NCBI GenBank assembly: GCA_963714205.1
Contig: CAVQNQ010000005.1
Span: 62,001 to 126,000, forward strand
DNA: 64,000 nt
Direction of reading: 5' to 3'
Source: CAVQNQ01 sp963714205
GTDB taxonomy: Bacteria; Acidobacteriota; Terriglobia; Bryobacterales; Bryobacteraceae
Part shown: piece by piece, positions 52,629 through 63,200 of the stretch
Position numbering within the stretch: position 1 is the first letter of the stretch
Layout: each line of letters begins with the position of its first letter
Notes under the pieces: generated by a model
Told to the model about the DNA's origin: nothing
What the model saw: only the letters and a program-made list of their open reading frames with translations
The model's database searches: none
Position numbers and translations under genes: made by a program

Positions 52629-52702
52629 CGCGACTTTCACATCCTGATCTCCGCGCCACTGGCGGCCGCGGGAAGCGGCTCGCCGTGAAGGGAGGACTTA
52701 TC

Positions 52703-55116
52703 ATGCCTAGCCGGATACACTATTGCGGATTGATTGCGCTCGCTTTCATTGTGCTGTTTTCCGTCTCGCCGGCCGACGCGGCTGCTCCCATCAAGATCGA
52801 CACGGCGAATCTTCTGGTATCGGTCGATGCCACGGCCTGCCGCTGGTCGGCCGAAGTCAAAGGGACGCCGATGCGCCTGAACGATGTTTATTTCCTCCCC
52901 GGCGACGACCCCGCGGGTTGGAAAGTGACCCGTTCAGTCAACAACGCGGACTCGAACAAGTTCGGATCGTTCGTCACGGTGACGCTTCGCGGGAGGAAAC
53001 CCGGACAACTCGATTTCGAATACCAGATTTCGGTCTCCAAAAATGGAAACGATATTCTGGTCGGCTTGGGCCGTTCGAATAACACCGGCAAGACCGTTGA
53101 CGTGGGGGACATGGACTACTTCGTGTCCAACGATGCGCGCCTGGGCGGCTCCACCGAAAGGTGGACCAGCCTGGGAACTATGTCTCAGAACCGCGAGTAT
53201 TACGACCTCGCGCCTGTAGTCAGTTTCATCGTGCCTAAGATGTACGAGGTGAATCACGTGATCCAAGACATGGACACGGGCAACAGCCTGTTGATGGGAC
53301 ACGTGACGATTACGAAGGGGGCATCGAGGTTTGAAGTGGCGGCGGGCTGGCAAGGAAAGACGAACGACCGGATGAGGGTTCGCGGATACTGCAGCTACAA
53401 AGTCACCATGCCTTCGGGAAAGAGCTTTCGAAGGAGAAAAGCTGCTCATCGACTTCAATACCGATGCGCTCCGCGCCATGGAGCACCAGGCGGACCTGAT
53501 CGCCATCGCGTATGATATACGTCTCAAACAGCGGCGGCCGATCGATCTCAACGACCGGGAGTTGGTCTCGAACAACTATAGCCGCTTCCACGGATACCTG
53601 TCCGGCGGCAGCGAGGCCAATGCGGACAAGTTTTTCAAGGCGCATGGCTTGAACGATTTCTACTGGGGACTTGGAGGGCCCGGCAGACAGGGAAGCTTTG
53701 GTCTGTACGGTCACGGGGGAGACCGGCAACCGCCCGATTCTCCTTCGCAAAATCCGGGCCGGCACCGGCTAACAGCGGCGGCCCAGCAACCGGCGGGGAC
53801 TCCAGCCTGCCGCCGGGGGTCCCGGGCGGACCAGTTACCCGGACGAATGCTATCTCCCGATACACGCCCGATACTATGGAATGACAATGGGGACAAGGGT
53901 CATCGATTTCTCGAATCCACTGACAATCAAGCTGGAGCGCGAGCGCGCGTTTCAATGGGTGGTCGGTCATGAGAATGAAACCGGCCGCGCGGAGATGGAC
54001 TTTGCCGACTGGTGGGATAAGTGGCCCGGGCAGTACGACCCCTATATGAGCGCGCTGGAGACCTATCGCGCGGCGGGGACTCCCTGGCGCGAGGCGATCG
54101 ATCAAAAGGCGCCCCGGAGGGTGATCCGCTCGAACATGAACGCGGTGGATCATACCTACGGAATTGTCGACATCACCCGGGTATCGAACGATGCCGACCA
54201 CGGTTATGAGGAAGGCGACGGCTGGCGCCTATGGCTTACAGAATCCCTGCTGGGATCGTCGATCAGGTTCTTTTACAACGGGCGCGTGTTTTGGAACGAC
54301 TGCGACGGTTTCCACGTCTATAAGTCCCAGCCGATCGATGAATCGGCGGGGCGCTTCAACTATGCCCAGGCAAAAGTCAGTGCGAACTTCCACGCCATCG
54401 CCGGGAGCACGCTCTTCCTGGAGGAAGCGTTCAACGAAGAGTACCCCGCGGACCGGATCGAACTGTTGAAACGGATCAGCCCGCCAACCCCGGATGTATC
54501 CTATCCCGTGGATTTATTCATCCGGAAGCCGGCCCAGGTCTGGAACATGCCGGTCGAACGGCCCTTTGGCAAGTGGAATGTCGTCGGCGTTTTCAATTAC
54601 ACCAGCAAGACGCCTCGGGAAGGCTTCACTTATACCACCCCGGCGACGCGAGATTTGATACCTAAGTTCACCGTCGAGCTGGATGCGGCGAAGGATCTCC
54701 GCCTCGCTCCCGGCAAAGAGTACATCGTTTACGAATTCTGGAGCAGGAAACTTATCGGGACGTTCAAGGGAACCTTCGTTCCGCGTCCGGTCAGCCCGTA
54801 CGATTGCGACATCTACAGCATCGTCGAGAAACAGGACCGGCCGGTGCTGATCTCCACCAGCCGGCACATCCGGCAGATGGCGTTCGACATCAAGGACCTG
54901 GCATACGACGGCCAGCAGCGGATGCTGCGCGGCGTTTCGCGCGCGGTGGCCGGCGATCCGTATCAGTTGCGCATCTACGTTCCGGAGGGATTCACGGCAA
55001 AACGCGTGGAATTGTCCGGCGGCCTGACGGCGAAGATGGCGGCCGCCGGACCTCTGCTAACGGTGGACTACACGGCGCCGACCGGAAACGACGTGGAGTG
55101 GAAGGTCTTCTTCTGA
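52703..55116 (+). pseudogene. Secreted protein, possible glycoside hydrolase, several frame breaks
   Basis: The ATG at 52703 (GGGAGG 7 bases upstream) starts a signal peptide (GLIALAFIVLFSVSPADA). The first frame ends in noise after VTMPSGKSF near 53427. The next frame continues as EGEKLLIDFNTDALRAMEHQ, SNNYSRFHGYLSGGSEANAD to about 53690. The region 53690-53850 cannot be read confidently in any one frame. The last frame, from SYPDECYLPIHARYYGMTMG to 55116, is intact (DFADWWDKWPGQYDPYMSAL; LFIRKPAQVWNMPVERPFGK; LISTSRHIRQMAFDIKDLAY). Total about 800 residues. The end recalls GH36/alpha-galactosidase-type proteins, but I cannot assign a family firmly. Confidence 0.45.
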
Positions 55117-55122
55117 GGCGCT

Positions 55123-55140
55123 GGACGCCCTTCTGCGTCC
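55123..55140. terminator. Bidirectional terminator-like stem-loop
   Basis: GGACGC-CCTTCT-GCGTCC is a perfect 6-bp stem with a 6-base loop in the 28-base gap between two convergent genes. Confidence 0.45.
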
Positions 55141-55144
55141 CGGC

Positions 55145-56539
55145 TCAGCGGCTCAGTACTCCCTTGCCCGGAGCGGGGAAGTTCTCCGAGGCGTCGTCCA
55201 GCACCAGCACCCAGTCGTTGCCCGGCCCGCTCGATGGCGGGGTGAAATCGTGGAAACCGGTCTTCTCGAATTCGCCGATGGCCGTGGCTGACCCGGTCCG
55301 CGGATCGTACCACCAGGCGCGAATGGTCTTGCCCGAAAGCTTGGGGTAGGGTCCGTCGATCTGCCGGATCTTCAGCTTCCTGCCCGTGGCGGTGTAGATG
55401 AATGCGTAACTGCCGTCGGACCCGCGGCAGGCCTGCATGCGCTCGGTGGTTCCCAGGTAATCGTTGGCGATCAGCCATTGATCGGGGATGCGCGTGAGCA
55501 TGGGCCGCGATTCGATGAGCGCCCGCAGATGCTGCATCTGGGACGCGGCGGGCAATTGCAGGGCTTCCTTCCATGGCGGCGCGGGGCCGTGGCGCACCGG
55601 CGGAGCCGCCGACTTCCTGGCCGGGGCCGGCGACGGTGCCCCGCCGGTGGCCGGATTGCGGTAGCCCCACACGCCATGCCCGCCATAAGTGTAACCCGCT
55701 GCCCCCGCAAAAATCGCGCTGTAGGCGATGCGGCGCACGTCGTGAGGCTCGATGGTAAGCTCCGGCACCAGTCCATCGGCGATGCCTTCATAGCCGCCCT
55801 CGCCATCCACCACGGGCTTGGCCGGAACGCGGGCCCAGTCCTCGGCGACTAAGTCATAATTCCGGTTGAGAGTGGTGTGCCCGGTTTGCAGCATATTAAA
55901 GTCGAGCCACTTCTCGGCGTGGAACCACATCGCCGAACTGCGCGGCGACTTGGGGTGGTAAGTCTTTAAATGAATGCCTCCATCGCCCGCGGTGAGACCG
56001 GCAGCCAGTTGGCGCCAGATGTCCTCGAAGCCGGTGGCGAACCAATCGCCTCCCAGAATCCAGATCACCGACGTGTCCCGGTAGCGGTTGCCCAAGTACT
56101 TGCCGTAACTGAAGGCCGTGGCGTTAGTAAGCACGTTAAGCTCCGGCCTCACGTAATCGTTCGACCACATCGGCACCAAGGCGACGTAGAGACCCAACGA
56201 CTCGGCCTTCCGCACCACGTAATCGAGAAACTGGAAGTACTCCTCATTAGGCCGCGTGGGATCGCCATCGACAAACATCTTCTTCAAAGCATCAAAGCCC
56301 GCCACGCTGATCTGGACCACCGTGAACTTCTTCGCCGCCCGGTCGGCCAGGTAGGTGTCCACCTCGTCCCGCGTGCACTGGAGCAGCGTCCATTCGGTGT
56401 CGCCAAGATACAGGAACGGCGGGCCGCCCTCCTTGACGAAATATCGGCCATTGTCGGAGATACGCAATCGCGGCAGCACGGCCGATTGCGCCAGGCCCGC
56501 GCTCAGGGCCAATAGCAGAACTATGATCGCTCTTCGCAT
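55145..56539 (-). CDS. Secreted DUF4038 (apiosidase-like) glycoside hydrolase, paralogue A
   Basis: This 464-aa exported protein has a signal peptide (AIIVLLLALSAGLAQSA), then RLRISDNGRYFVKEGGPPFL, a DUF4038-type TIM barrel (YLGDTEWTLLQ; VIWILGGDWFATGFEDIWRQ; HLKTYHPKSPRSSAMWFH; PVVDGEGGYEGIADGL with a likely catalytic acid) and a C-terminal collagen-binding-like beta domain (FIYTATGRKLKIRQIDGPYP; DFTPPSSGPGNDWVLVLDDA). AAGGAGG lies 9 bases before the ATG. It is transcribed from the same strand as paralogue B, 49 bases downstream of it. Confidence 0.8.
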   Translation of the reverse strand: MRRAIIVLLLALSAGLAQSAVLPRLRISDNGRYFVKEGGPPFLYLGDTEWTLLQCTRDEVDTYLADRAAKKFTVVQISVAGFDALKKMFVDGDPTRPNEEYFQFLDYVVRKAESLGLYVALVPMWSNDYVRPELNVLTNATAFSYGKYLGNRYRDTSVIWILGGDWFATGFEDIWRQLAAGLTAGDGGIHLKTYHPKSPRSSAMWFHAEKWLDFNMLQTGHTTLNRNYDLVAEDWARVPAKPVVDGEGGYEGIADGLVPELTIEPHDVRRIAYSAIFAGAAGYTYGGHGVWGYRNPATGGAPSPAPARKSAAPPVRHGPAPPWKEALQLPAASQMQHLRALIESRPMLTRIPDQWLIANDYLGTTERMQACRGSDGSYAFIYTATGRKLKIRQIDGPYPKLSGKTIRAWWYDPRTGSATAIGEFEKTGFHDFTPPSSGPGNDWVLVLDDASENFPAPGKGVLSR

Positions 56540-56588
56540 CGCCCACGTCCTCCTTTAATATTTAATCTCGCGCCATTAACTGGTGCGG

Positions 56589-58139
56589 TTACCGGCCCCC
56601 GCTCTGCCCCGGGGGCGGAAAGTTTTTGGAGGCATCGTCCAGAACCAGCACCCAATCGTTCCCACGTCCACTGGTTGGCGGGTTGAAAGACCGGGACTCC
56701 GTTTTCGGAAAATTCCCGATATGCGTCGCGGTGCCGGTCCGTGGATCGTACCAATACGCCTTGATCGTAGTTCCCGATAACTTCTCATAAATACGATCCA
56801 CGATCCGTATCCTCAACTTACTCCCCGTAGCGGTGTAAATGAACGCATAACTTCCGTCCGATGCCCGACAGGCCTGTATTCGCTCCGTGGTACCCATGGG
56901 GTCGTTAACGAGCAACCATTGATCGGGAATCCGAGTGAGCATGGGCCGCGATTCGATCAAAGCCCGCAGATACTGCATTTGCCGGCCGGCGGGCAGTTGC
57001 ATGGCTTCCTTCCACGGCATCCCCGGGGCCCTGCCCCGCTGGCCGCCTTCATCCTGAATGCTGCTTTCGGCGCCTGCGTTCGCCGCGCCCCTGCCCGCGC
57101 CCCGGGGGGCCGCACTTCTGCCCGCCCGCGGCCCCCTGTCGGTGGGACGGCTCGTCGCGCCGAACAATCCATTGGCCCCGTATGTGTACCCGGCGCCGCC
57201 GGCGAAAACGGCACAGTACGCGATCCTGCGCACGTCGGGAGGCTCGACGTTGCCCGACGGCGACATAGCGTCGTTGATGCCTTCATATCCGCCCTCGCCG
57301 TCCACCACCGGCTTGGCGGGAATCCGGTCCCAGTCCGCGGCGACCAATTCATAGTTCCGGTTCAGAGCCGTGTGGCCGGTTTGGAGCATGTTGAAATCCA
57401 GCCAGGCGTCGTCATGGAACCACTGGGCTGAACTGCGGGGCGACTTCGGGTGATAGGTCTTCAGGTGCGTTCCGCCGTCGCCCTCGGCGAGACCGGCAGC
57501 CATCGCGCGCCACACGTCCTCCACGCCGGATGCGAACCAATCGCCGCCGAGAATCCAGATTATGGGCTTGTCGCGATACCGGCGGCCGAGGAATAGGCCG
57601 TAATTATAGGCGCTTGTCTTGTCGACGACCGAGGGCTTTCCGGTGCGGATGGCGGTTCGGATGGTTGGTCCGAAACTCGGATTGAGCAGCATCGAAGGAT
57701 CCTGCTGAACGTACTCTTTCGACCATATCGGCACAAAGCCAATGTAGAGCCCGAGCGATTCGGCTTTATCCACCACCCAGTCCACATGCTTGAAGTAGGC
57801 CTCGTTAGGGTGCGCGGGATCGCCGTTCACAAACACCGTCTCGCCGTAAGCGTTGGGCCTGTCCAAGCCGCCCCAGAAGGTGGCGATGGCCTGGATGACC
57901 GTAAATTTCTTCTCGACGCGGTCCTTCAAATAGAGCTCGGCATCTTCGCGTGTGAGGTGGAATAGGGCCCATTCAGTGTCGCCCAAATAGAAGAACGGGG
58001 AACCGTCCGCCTTGACGAAATATCTCCCGTTATCCGAGACGCGCAGCCGCGGCAGCGGTGCTGCCTGCGCGGAAAGGATGCTCGACGCCAGTAACGCGGC
58101 GAGCGGAATAAGTACGGTACTCTTGTGCGAATCATTCAT
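56589..58139 (-). CDS. Secreted DUF4038 (apiosidase-like) glycoside hydrolase, paralogue B
   Basis: This 516-aa exported protein is a close relative of paralogue A: signal peptide (LIPLAALLASSILSAQAA), RVSDNGRYFVKADGSPFFYL, IIWILGGDWFASGVEDVWRA, HLKTYHPKSPRSSAQWFH, WLDFNMLQTGHTALNRNYEL and ending LVLDDASKNFPPPG. It carries an extra insertion around residues 345-390 rich in Gly, Ala and Arg (GPRAGRSAAPRGAGRGAANA). Catalytic-acid candidate DGEGGYEGIND is kept. The ATG at 58139 gives MNDSHKSTVLIPLA; the open frame to 58265 is not needed. Confidence 0.8.
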   Translation of the reverse strand: MNDSHKSTVLIPLAALLASSILSAQAAPLPRLRVSDNGRYFVKADGSPFFYLGDTEWALFHLTREDAELYLKDRVEKKFTVIQAIATFWGGLDRPNAYGETVFVNGDPAHPNEAYFKHVDWVVDKAESLGLYIGFVPIWSKEYVQQDPSMLLNPSFGPTIRTAIRTGKPSVVDKTSAYNYGLFLGRRYRDKPIIWILGGDWFASGVEDVWRAMAAGLAEGDGGTHLKTYHPKSPRSSAQWFHDDAWLDFNMLQTGHTALNRNYELVAADWDRIPAKPVVDGEGGYEGINDAMSPSGNVEPPDVRRIAYCAVFAGGAGYTYGANGLFGATSRPTDRGPRAGRSAAPRGAGRGAANAGAESSIQDEGGQRGRAPGMPWKEAMQLPAGRQMQYLRALIESRPMLTRIPDQWLLVNDPMGTTERIQACRASDGSYAFIYTATGSKLRIRIVDRIYEKLSGTTIKAYWYDPRTGTATHIGNFPKTESRSFNPPTSGRGNDWVLVLDDASKNFPPPGQSGGR

Positions 58140-58598
58140 ACCCGGGACTCTCCATAGCGATCGTGTTGCAGTCTGTCCAGCATGCGGCGTCAGCGCGCCG
58201 AGCGGGCGTAAACGGGTTGGCCAGCCGTAAGCTTGAATTATGCTCCCGACCCGTGGGAAAGACAAGCTGCGCCTCCTGTCGGCGAAACGTTTTGAACCGA
58301 AGCCGTGCCCCCCGACCGGCTTACGCCCTCGATCGGTAGCCGTTCAAACCCGCGATTCACTTGACATGCAGGCCCCTGTATGATAAATGTACCGCTGGCG
58401 AGTTGCCGGGGAGTCGAGGCCTGCTGGAACGATGCCGGGCGAGGCGTCCCAGTGCTCACTCGGAGATTGCCGAGGACCAAGGCGGGCCACAGAGAAGCCC
58501 TAAAGCAGCGTGCTGACAACCATCTCCAATTCCATACCGCAAAGTCATGATGAGGGGCTGAACCACTCCGTCGGCGGACGATAGAAAGAGGGATTATC
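58140..58598. other. 459-base divergent intergenic region
   Basis: This gap separates divergent paralogues B and C and contains no supportable gene. It should hold both promoters. The best candidate for the plus strand is TTGACA at 58361-58366 with ATAAAT at 58383-58388 (16-base spacing), about 200 bases before paralogue C. No clear promoter is seen for paralogue B. Confidence 0.45.
58361..58388 (+). promoter_or_regulatory. Sigma-70-like promoter for paralogue C
   Basis: TTGACA followed after 16 bases by ATAAAT, upstream of the plus-strand DUF4038 gene with a long leader of about 200 bases. The -10 is imperfect. Confidence 0.4.
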
Positions 58599-60065
58599 AT
58601 GCAAAGTACTCGAAGAGGCCTGTTTCTGGCGGGCGTTCTCTGGCTGAGCGCCGGTTTTGTCGCGGCTTACGCACAGGCGCCGCCACCGATTCGAATTTCC
58701 GACAACCACCATTTCTTCGTCACCCAGGATGGCACGCCCTTCTTTTACATGGCCGATACCGAGTGGGCGCTGTTTCATATGACCCGCGAAGATATCGATC
58801 TCTATTTGAAGGATCGCGCGGCCAAGAAGTTCAACGTTATCCAAGCCGTCGCCGGTAACATGGGAGGTCTGGACAGGCCGAATCCGTACGGAGCGACAAC
58901 GTTCGTCAAAGGCACCAAGGCGACACCCAACGAGGAGTACTTCAAGAATGTCGATTATGCGGTGAACAAAGCCAACTCGCTCGGCCTGTACGTCGCCATT
59001 GTGGCTATCTGGGGCAAGGAATATGTCAACGAAAAGCAGTCGGTGCTCGACAAAACCAGCGCTTTTGCTTACGGCAAATTCCTGGGCAGCCGATATCGCG
59101 ACAAGCGTGTGATGTTTGTCCTGGGCGGCGACTGGTACCCGGACAAGACCGAGGACCTATGGAGAGCGCTGGCGGCCGGCATTGCCGAGGGCGACGGCGG
59201 GGCTCACTTGAAGACCTATCATCCGACCGGGATTCAAAGCTCGGGCAATTGGTTCCAGAGCGAGGCTTGGCTGGACTTCAACATGGTTCAATCCCGCCAC
59301 ATGGTCTTGAACCGGACGTACGACCTGATCGCGAGGGATTGGGAGCGGACGCCGCCGAAGCCGGTCGTCGAGGGCGAATCGGAATACGAAGGGATTGTCG
59401 ACAATCTGATCGCCTACGCTCCTGGTGTGCCGATTATTCAGGCCCACGACGTGCGAAGAGCGGCTTACTGTTCCGTCTTCGCGGGGGCCGCTGGATACGC
59501 ATACGGGAGCCAAGGCGTGTGGAGTTACTCCAGCCCGAATCCCAATGCCCCGCCGAGAGAAGGCAAGAAAGGTTCGGGATATGGCCTTCCTCCAATTTCC
59601 TTCCAGGAAGCCATGCAGCGGCCCGCCGGCACTCAGATGCAGTATCTGCGCGCTCTGCTCGAGTCGCGGCCGATGCTCACCAGGATCCCGGACGAATGGC
59701 TGGTCGTCAACGACCCTCTGAGCACGACGGATCGAATCCAGGCCTGCCGGTCGTCCGACGGTAGTTATATCTTTGTCTATACCTCGTCCGGGAAACCCGT
59801 GAGGGTCCAGCTTCGAGACAAGATACACGACAAGGTCACGGGCACGGCTTATAAGGCCTATTGGTACGATCCGCGGAAAGGCACCTCGACTCTTATCGGG
59901 CAGTTTCCGAAGACGGAACCCGGCGATAGGCCGGCGGATGTGCGGCGCGGCGACATAAGCCGCGAATTCACGCCGCCTTCGAGCGGTCCGGGAAACGACT
60001 GGGTTCTGGTGGTGGACGACGCTTCGAAGAACTTCCCTCCGCCGGGCACGAAAATCCGGCAATAG
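58599..60065 (+). CDS. Secreted DUF4038 (apiosidase-like) glycoside hydrolase, paralogue C
   Basis: This 488-aa exported protein is the third member: signal peptide (GLFLAGVLWLSAGFVAAYAQ), RISDNHHFFVTQDGTPFFYM, WALFHMTREDIDLYLKDRAA, MFVLGGDWYPDKTEDLWRAL, LNRTYDLIARDWERTPPKPV, then VEGESEYEGIVDNL where paralogues A and B have DGEGGYEG. It keeps the C-terminal beta domain and ends LVVDDASKNFPPPGTKIRQ. GAGGG lies 8 bases before ATG 58599. Its 3' end is 182 bases before the TonB receptor. Confidence 0.8.
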   Translation: MQSTRRGLFLAGVLWLSAGFVAAYAQAPPPIRISDNHHFFVTQDGTPFFYMADTEWALFHMTREDIDLYLKDRAAKKFNVIQAVAGNMGGLDRPNPYGATTFVKGTKATPNEEYFKNVDYAVNKANSLGLYVAIVAIWGKEYVNEKQSVLDKTSAFAYGKFLGSRYRDKRVMFVLGGDWYPDKTEDLWRALAAGIAEGDGGAHLKTYHPTGIQSSGNWFQSEAWLDFNMVQSRHMVLNRTYDLIARDWERTPPKPVVEGESEYEGIVDNLIAYAPGVPIIQAHDVRRAAYCSVFAGAAGYAYGSQGVWSYSSPNPNAPPREGKKGSGYGLPPISFQEAMQRPAGTQMQYLRALLESRPMLTRIPDEWLVVNDPLSTTDRIQACRSSDGSYIFVYTSSGKPVRVQLRDKIHDKVTGTAYKAYWYDPRKGTSTLIGQFPKTEPGDRPADVRRGDISREFTPPSSGPGNDWVLVVDDASKNFPPPGTKIRQ

Positions 60066-60135
60066 GGTTCTTAACGGGGCGGAACGATTCAGATTCGGCA
60101 GAGCCTATGGGGCCCGGAAAACTCCTCAGAATGAC

Positions 60136-60164
60136 TTGACAGTGCCCAGTCGTGCGGTCATACT
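60136..60164 (+). promoter_or_regulatory. Sigma-70-like promoter for the TonB receptor
   Basis: TTGACA (60136-60141), 17 bases, then CATACT (60159-60164), about 80 bases upstream of the receptor start. The -35 is perfect and the -10 matches four of six positions. Confidence 0.5.
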
Positions 60165-60247
60165 CCTTTGATAGAGATTTCGCCTTCGGACGATAATCGT
60201 GCCTGGGAACCGCTCGGAAGGGTATTCCCGGCAAAAGGGGGTCTTGT

Positions 60248-63200
60248 ATGCACGTGAAGAAGCATTCGTGTCTTTGGGCCACACTATTTTTGGTGGCTTT
60301 AATTCTAGTCGTTTCAGGCCTGCTTTTCGGCCAGAGCGATCGTGGAAACATCACCGGCACGGTCTCGGATCCGGCGGGCGCCGTGGTTCCGGGCGCTAAA
60401 GTTACCGCTAAGAGCCCCGAGAACGGCTCTGTTTTTGAGACCGTAACCACGGCGACCGGCAATTACACGCTGCCCTCCCTTCCCGTGGGCCTTTACGACT
60501 TGAGTGTCGAAGCGGCGGGCTTTACCAAGTACATTCAAACGGGTATTCACATCGCGGTCATTCAGACCGCGCGCATCGATGTGGTCTTGCAAATCGGCTC
60601 GACTACTCAAGAGATGACCGTTACGGCGGATGCCACATTGCTGAAGACGGAAAGCGCGGAGCAAAGCGCTACCGTTAACGCCGATATGGTCAACGATCTT
60701 CCTTTGAGTTTCACGAACAATCCGCGCAGCCCGATCGGCTTCGCCGGGATTACGCCGGGAGCTACGAACATCACCGGCAGCAATCTACAGATGCACGTCA
60801 ACGGCGCTCCCGACAATACCTTCAGGACATTGGTCGATGGCCAGGATATCACCAGCACCATCGATGCCTCGCATCTTTCCGAAACCCAGCCCTCCGTGGA
60901 GTCGCTGCAGCAGGTCTCGCTGCAGAGCAGCAACTTCGCCGCCGAGTTCGGGCAGGTCAGCGGAGGATTGGTCAACCTCACCTCGCGCTCCGGAACGGAT
61001 CAGTTCCACGGGAGTGGGTACGAGTACTTCGTCAACCGGGTGCTCAATGCCGGCCAGCCGTACACCAACAATGGCAGCGGCGGGCTGGTCAACCCGGTAG
61101 TCAGGAATAACGACTGGGGCGCCACGATCGGCGGCCCGGTCATTATTCCCAAGATTTACAACGGGAAGAACAAGACTTTCTTCTTCTTCAATTTCGAGCA
61201 GTATAAGACCTTTACCTCTATTTCGGGGACGCCGCTCGAGACTGTTCCTACGGCAGGCTACCGCGCGGGCAATTTCGCCGGGGCGCTGACGGGACGCACC
61301 CTCGGCACGGACCCGACGGGGGCGGCCATCATGGAGGACGTGATTTACGACCCGGCCTCGAATTTTGCCGCATCCAACGGCAGCATCGTTCGCAGCCCCT
61401 TCCCGGGCAACATAATTCCCACGAGCCGGATCGACCCGGTGGCGGCGAAGATCCAGGCGCTCATCCCGACGGCCACCGGCAGCAGCAACGTGAATAACTT
61501 CGCCCCAAGCGATCAGACCGACCGCGGGAAGACGATGCCCAGCGTGAAGGTCGATGAGTTCATCAGCCCCAAGTCCAAACTCTCCTTCTACTGGGGGGAT
61601 TGGATTCAGAACATGAATAAGAACGTCGGCGACGGGCTGCCGTTCCCGATCTCCAATGCCCGGCAATACACGGACCGGAACCAGACCATTCGCTTGACCT
61701 TGGATCAGACGGTGTCGCCCACTTTCCTGGTGCATGTGGGCTTGGGAGACATGCATTACGAGCATCACGACTCGACGCCCCAAAGCGTGCTGACCTACAA
61801 CTCGGCCGCCCTCGGGCTGGGGGGCAATACGACGGGCTTTCCTCAGATCACGGGCCTTAGCTCTGGGCAAGGCGGTTTTCTGTTCACCAACTCGAGCGGC
61901 GGCACGACATCCACCATCGGGCCGACCAACGCCGGCTTTTATCACAACGATAAGCCGACCGCGGTGGCGAGCGCGACCTGGGTCCACGGAAATCACACCT
62001 ACAAGGCTGGCGCGGAGTGGCGCAAGGACATCTGGACCGACGTCGAGCAAGTGGGCACCACGGGCATCCTCAACGTCCTTGGCTCCGAGACCGGCCTGCC
62101 CTACCTGCAAACGACGACCCTCAGTGGCGGAAATGTGGGTTTCCCGTACGCTAGTTTCCTGCTTGGCGCCATCGACAACGCCACCGTCAGGAACGAACAA
62201 GACCCGCAACTCCGGAAACATGCCGTGGGGCTGTATCTGCAAGATACCTGGAAGGTCACCCGCAAGCTCACGCTCGATTACGGCGTGCGCTGGGACTACC
62301 AGAGCGGCCTGACCGAGATACACAACCGCTGGTCCATGTTCGGGCCCACGGTCGCGAACCCGTCGGCGGGAGGGCTGCTGGGAGGCATGATCTACGAAGG
62401 CTCCGGGCCGGGAGGCTGCGACTGCAGCTTCAGCAAAACCTATCCGCTTGCCATTGGCCCGCGCATAGGAGTCGCCTATCAGTTGGATTCCAAGACGGTC
62501 TTGCGTGGCGGATGGGGTTTCATTTACGGTACGACCGAAACGGCCGGCTATATCACCAACACGGCCATCAACGGCGTGGGTTGGAACACACTCAGCTTCT
62601 CCACAGGCAACTATGGCACACCGGCGGTGCAGCTGCAGAATGGCTTGCAGTTCACCCAGGCGCAATTGTATGCCGCCCCGTACTCGGCCGGCCTGTTCCC
62701 CTCGCCCGGCCAGATCAACTCGCCTCCCTACTACATCGATGCCGCCGGCGCCGGCCGGCCTCCTAGAATCAATCAGTGGAATGTTTCCCTGCAGCGCCAG
62801 CTCACCAACAACCTGGTGTTGGAAGCCGCGTTCGTGGGCAACCGGGGGGCCTGGCTGCGGAGCGATTCCATGGAGGCCCTGAATAATGGGACCCTGGCAC
62901 GGATCGCCGCGGCCGGCCTGAACGTCAGCAACTCCAGCGACTATAAGTTGCTGACCTCGCCTTGGAACTCGGCGGCGGTCCAGGCAGCGGGATTCAAAGC
63001 TCCTTATACCGGTTATCCCACCGGGCTCACGCTGGCGCAGATGTTGCGGCCGTTCCCCCAGTTCGGGAGCATCCCCACCGATTTCGCGTCGCTGGGCAAC
63101 AGCTGGTATGACGCGTTGCAGACCAAGCTCACCAAGCGCACGTCGCACGGCCTCACGGTCACCACCGCGTTCACGTGGTCGCAGGAGATGGAATTGGGCG

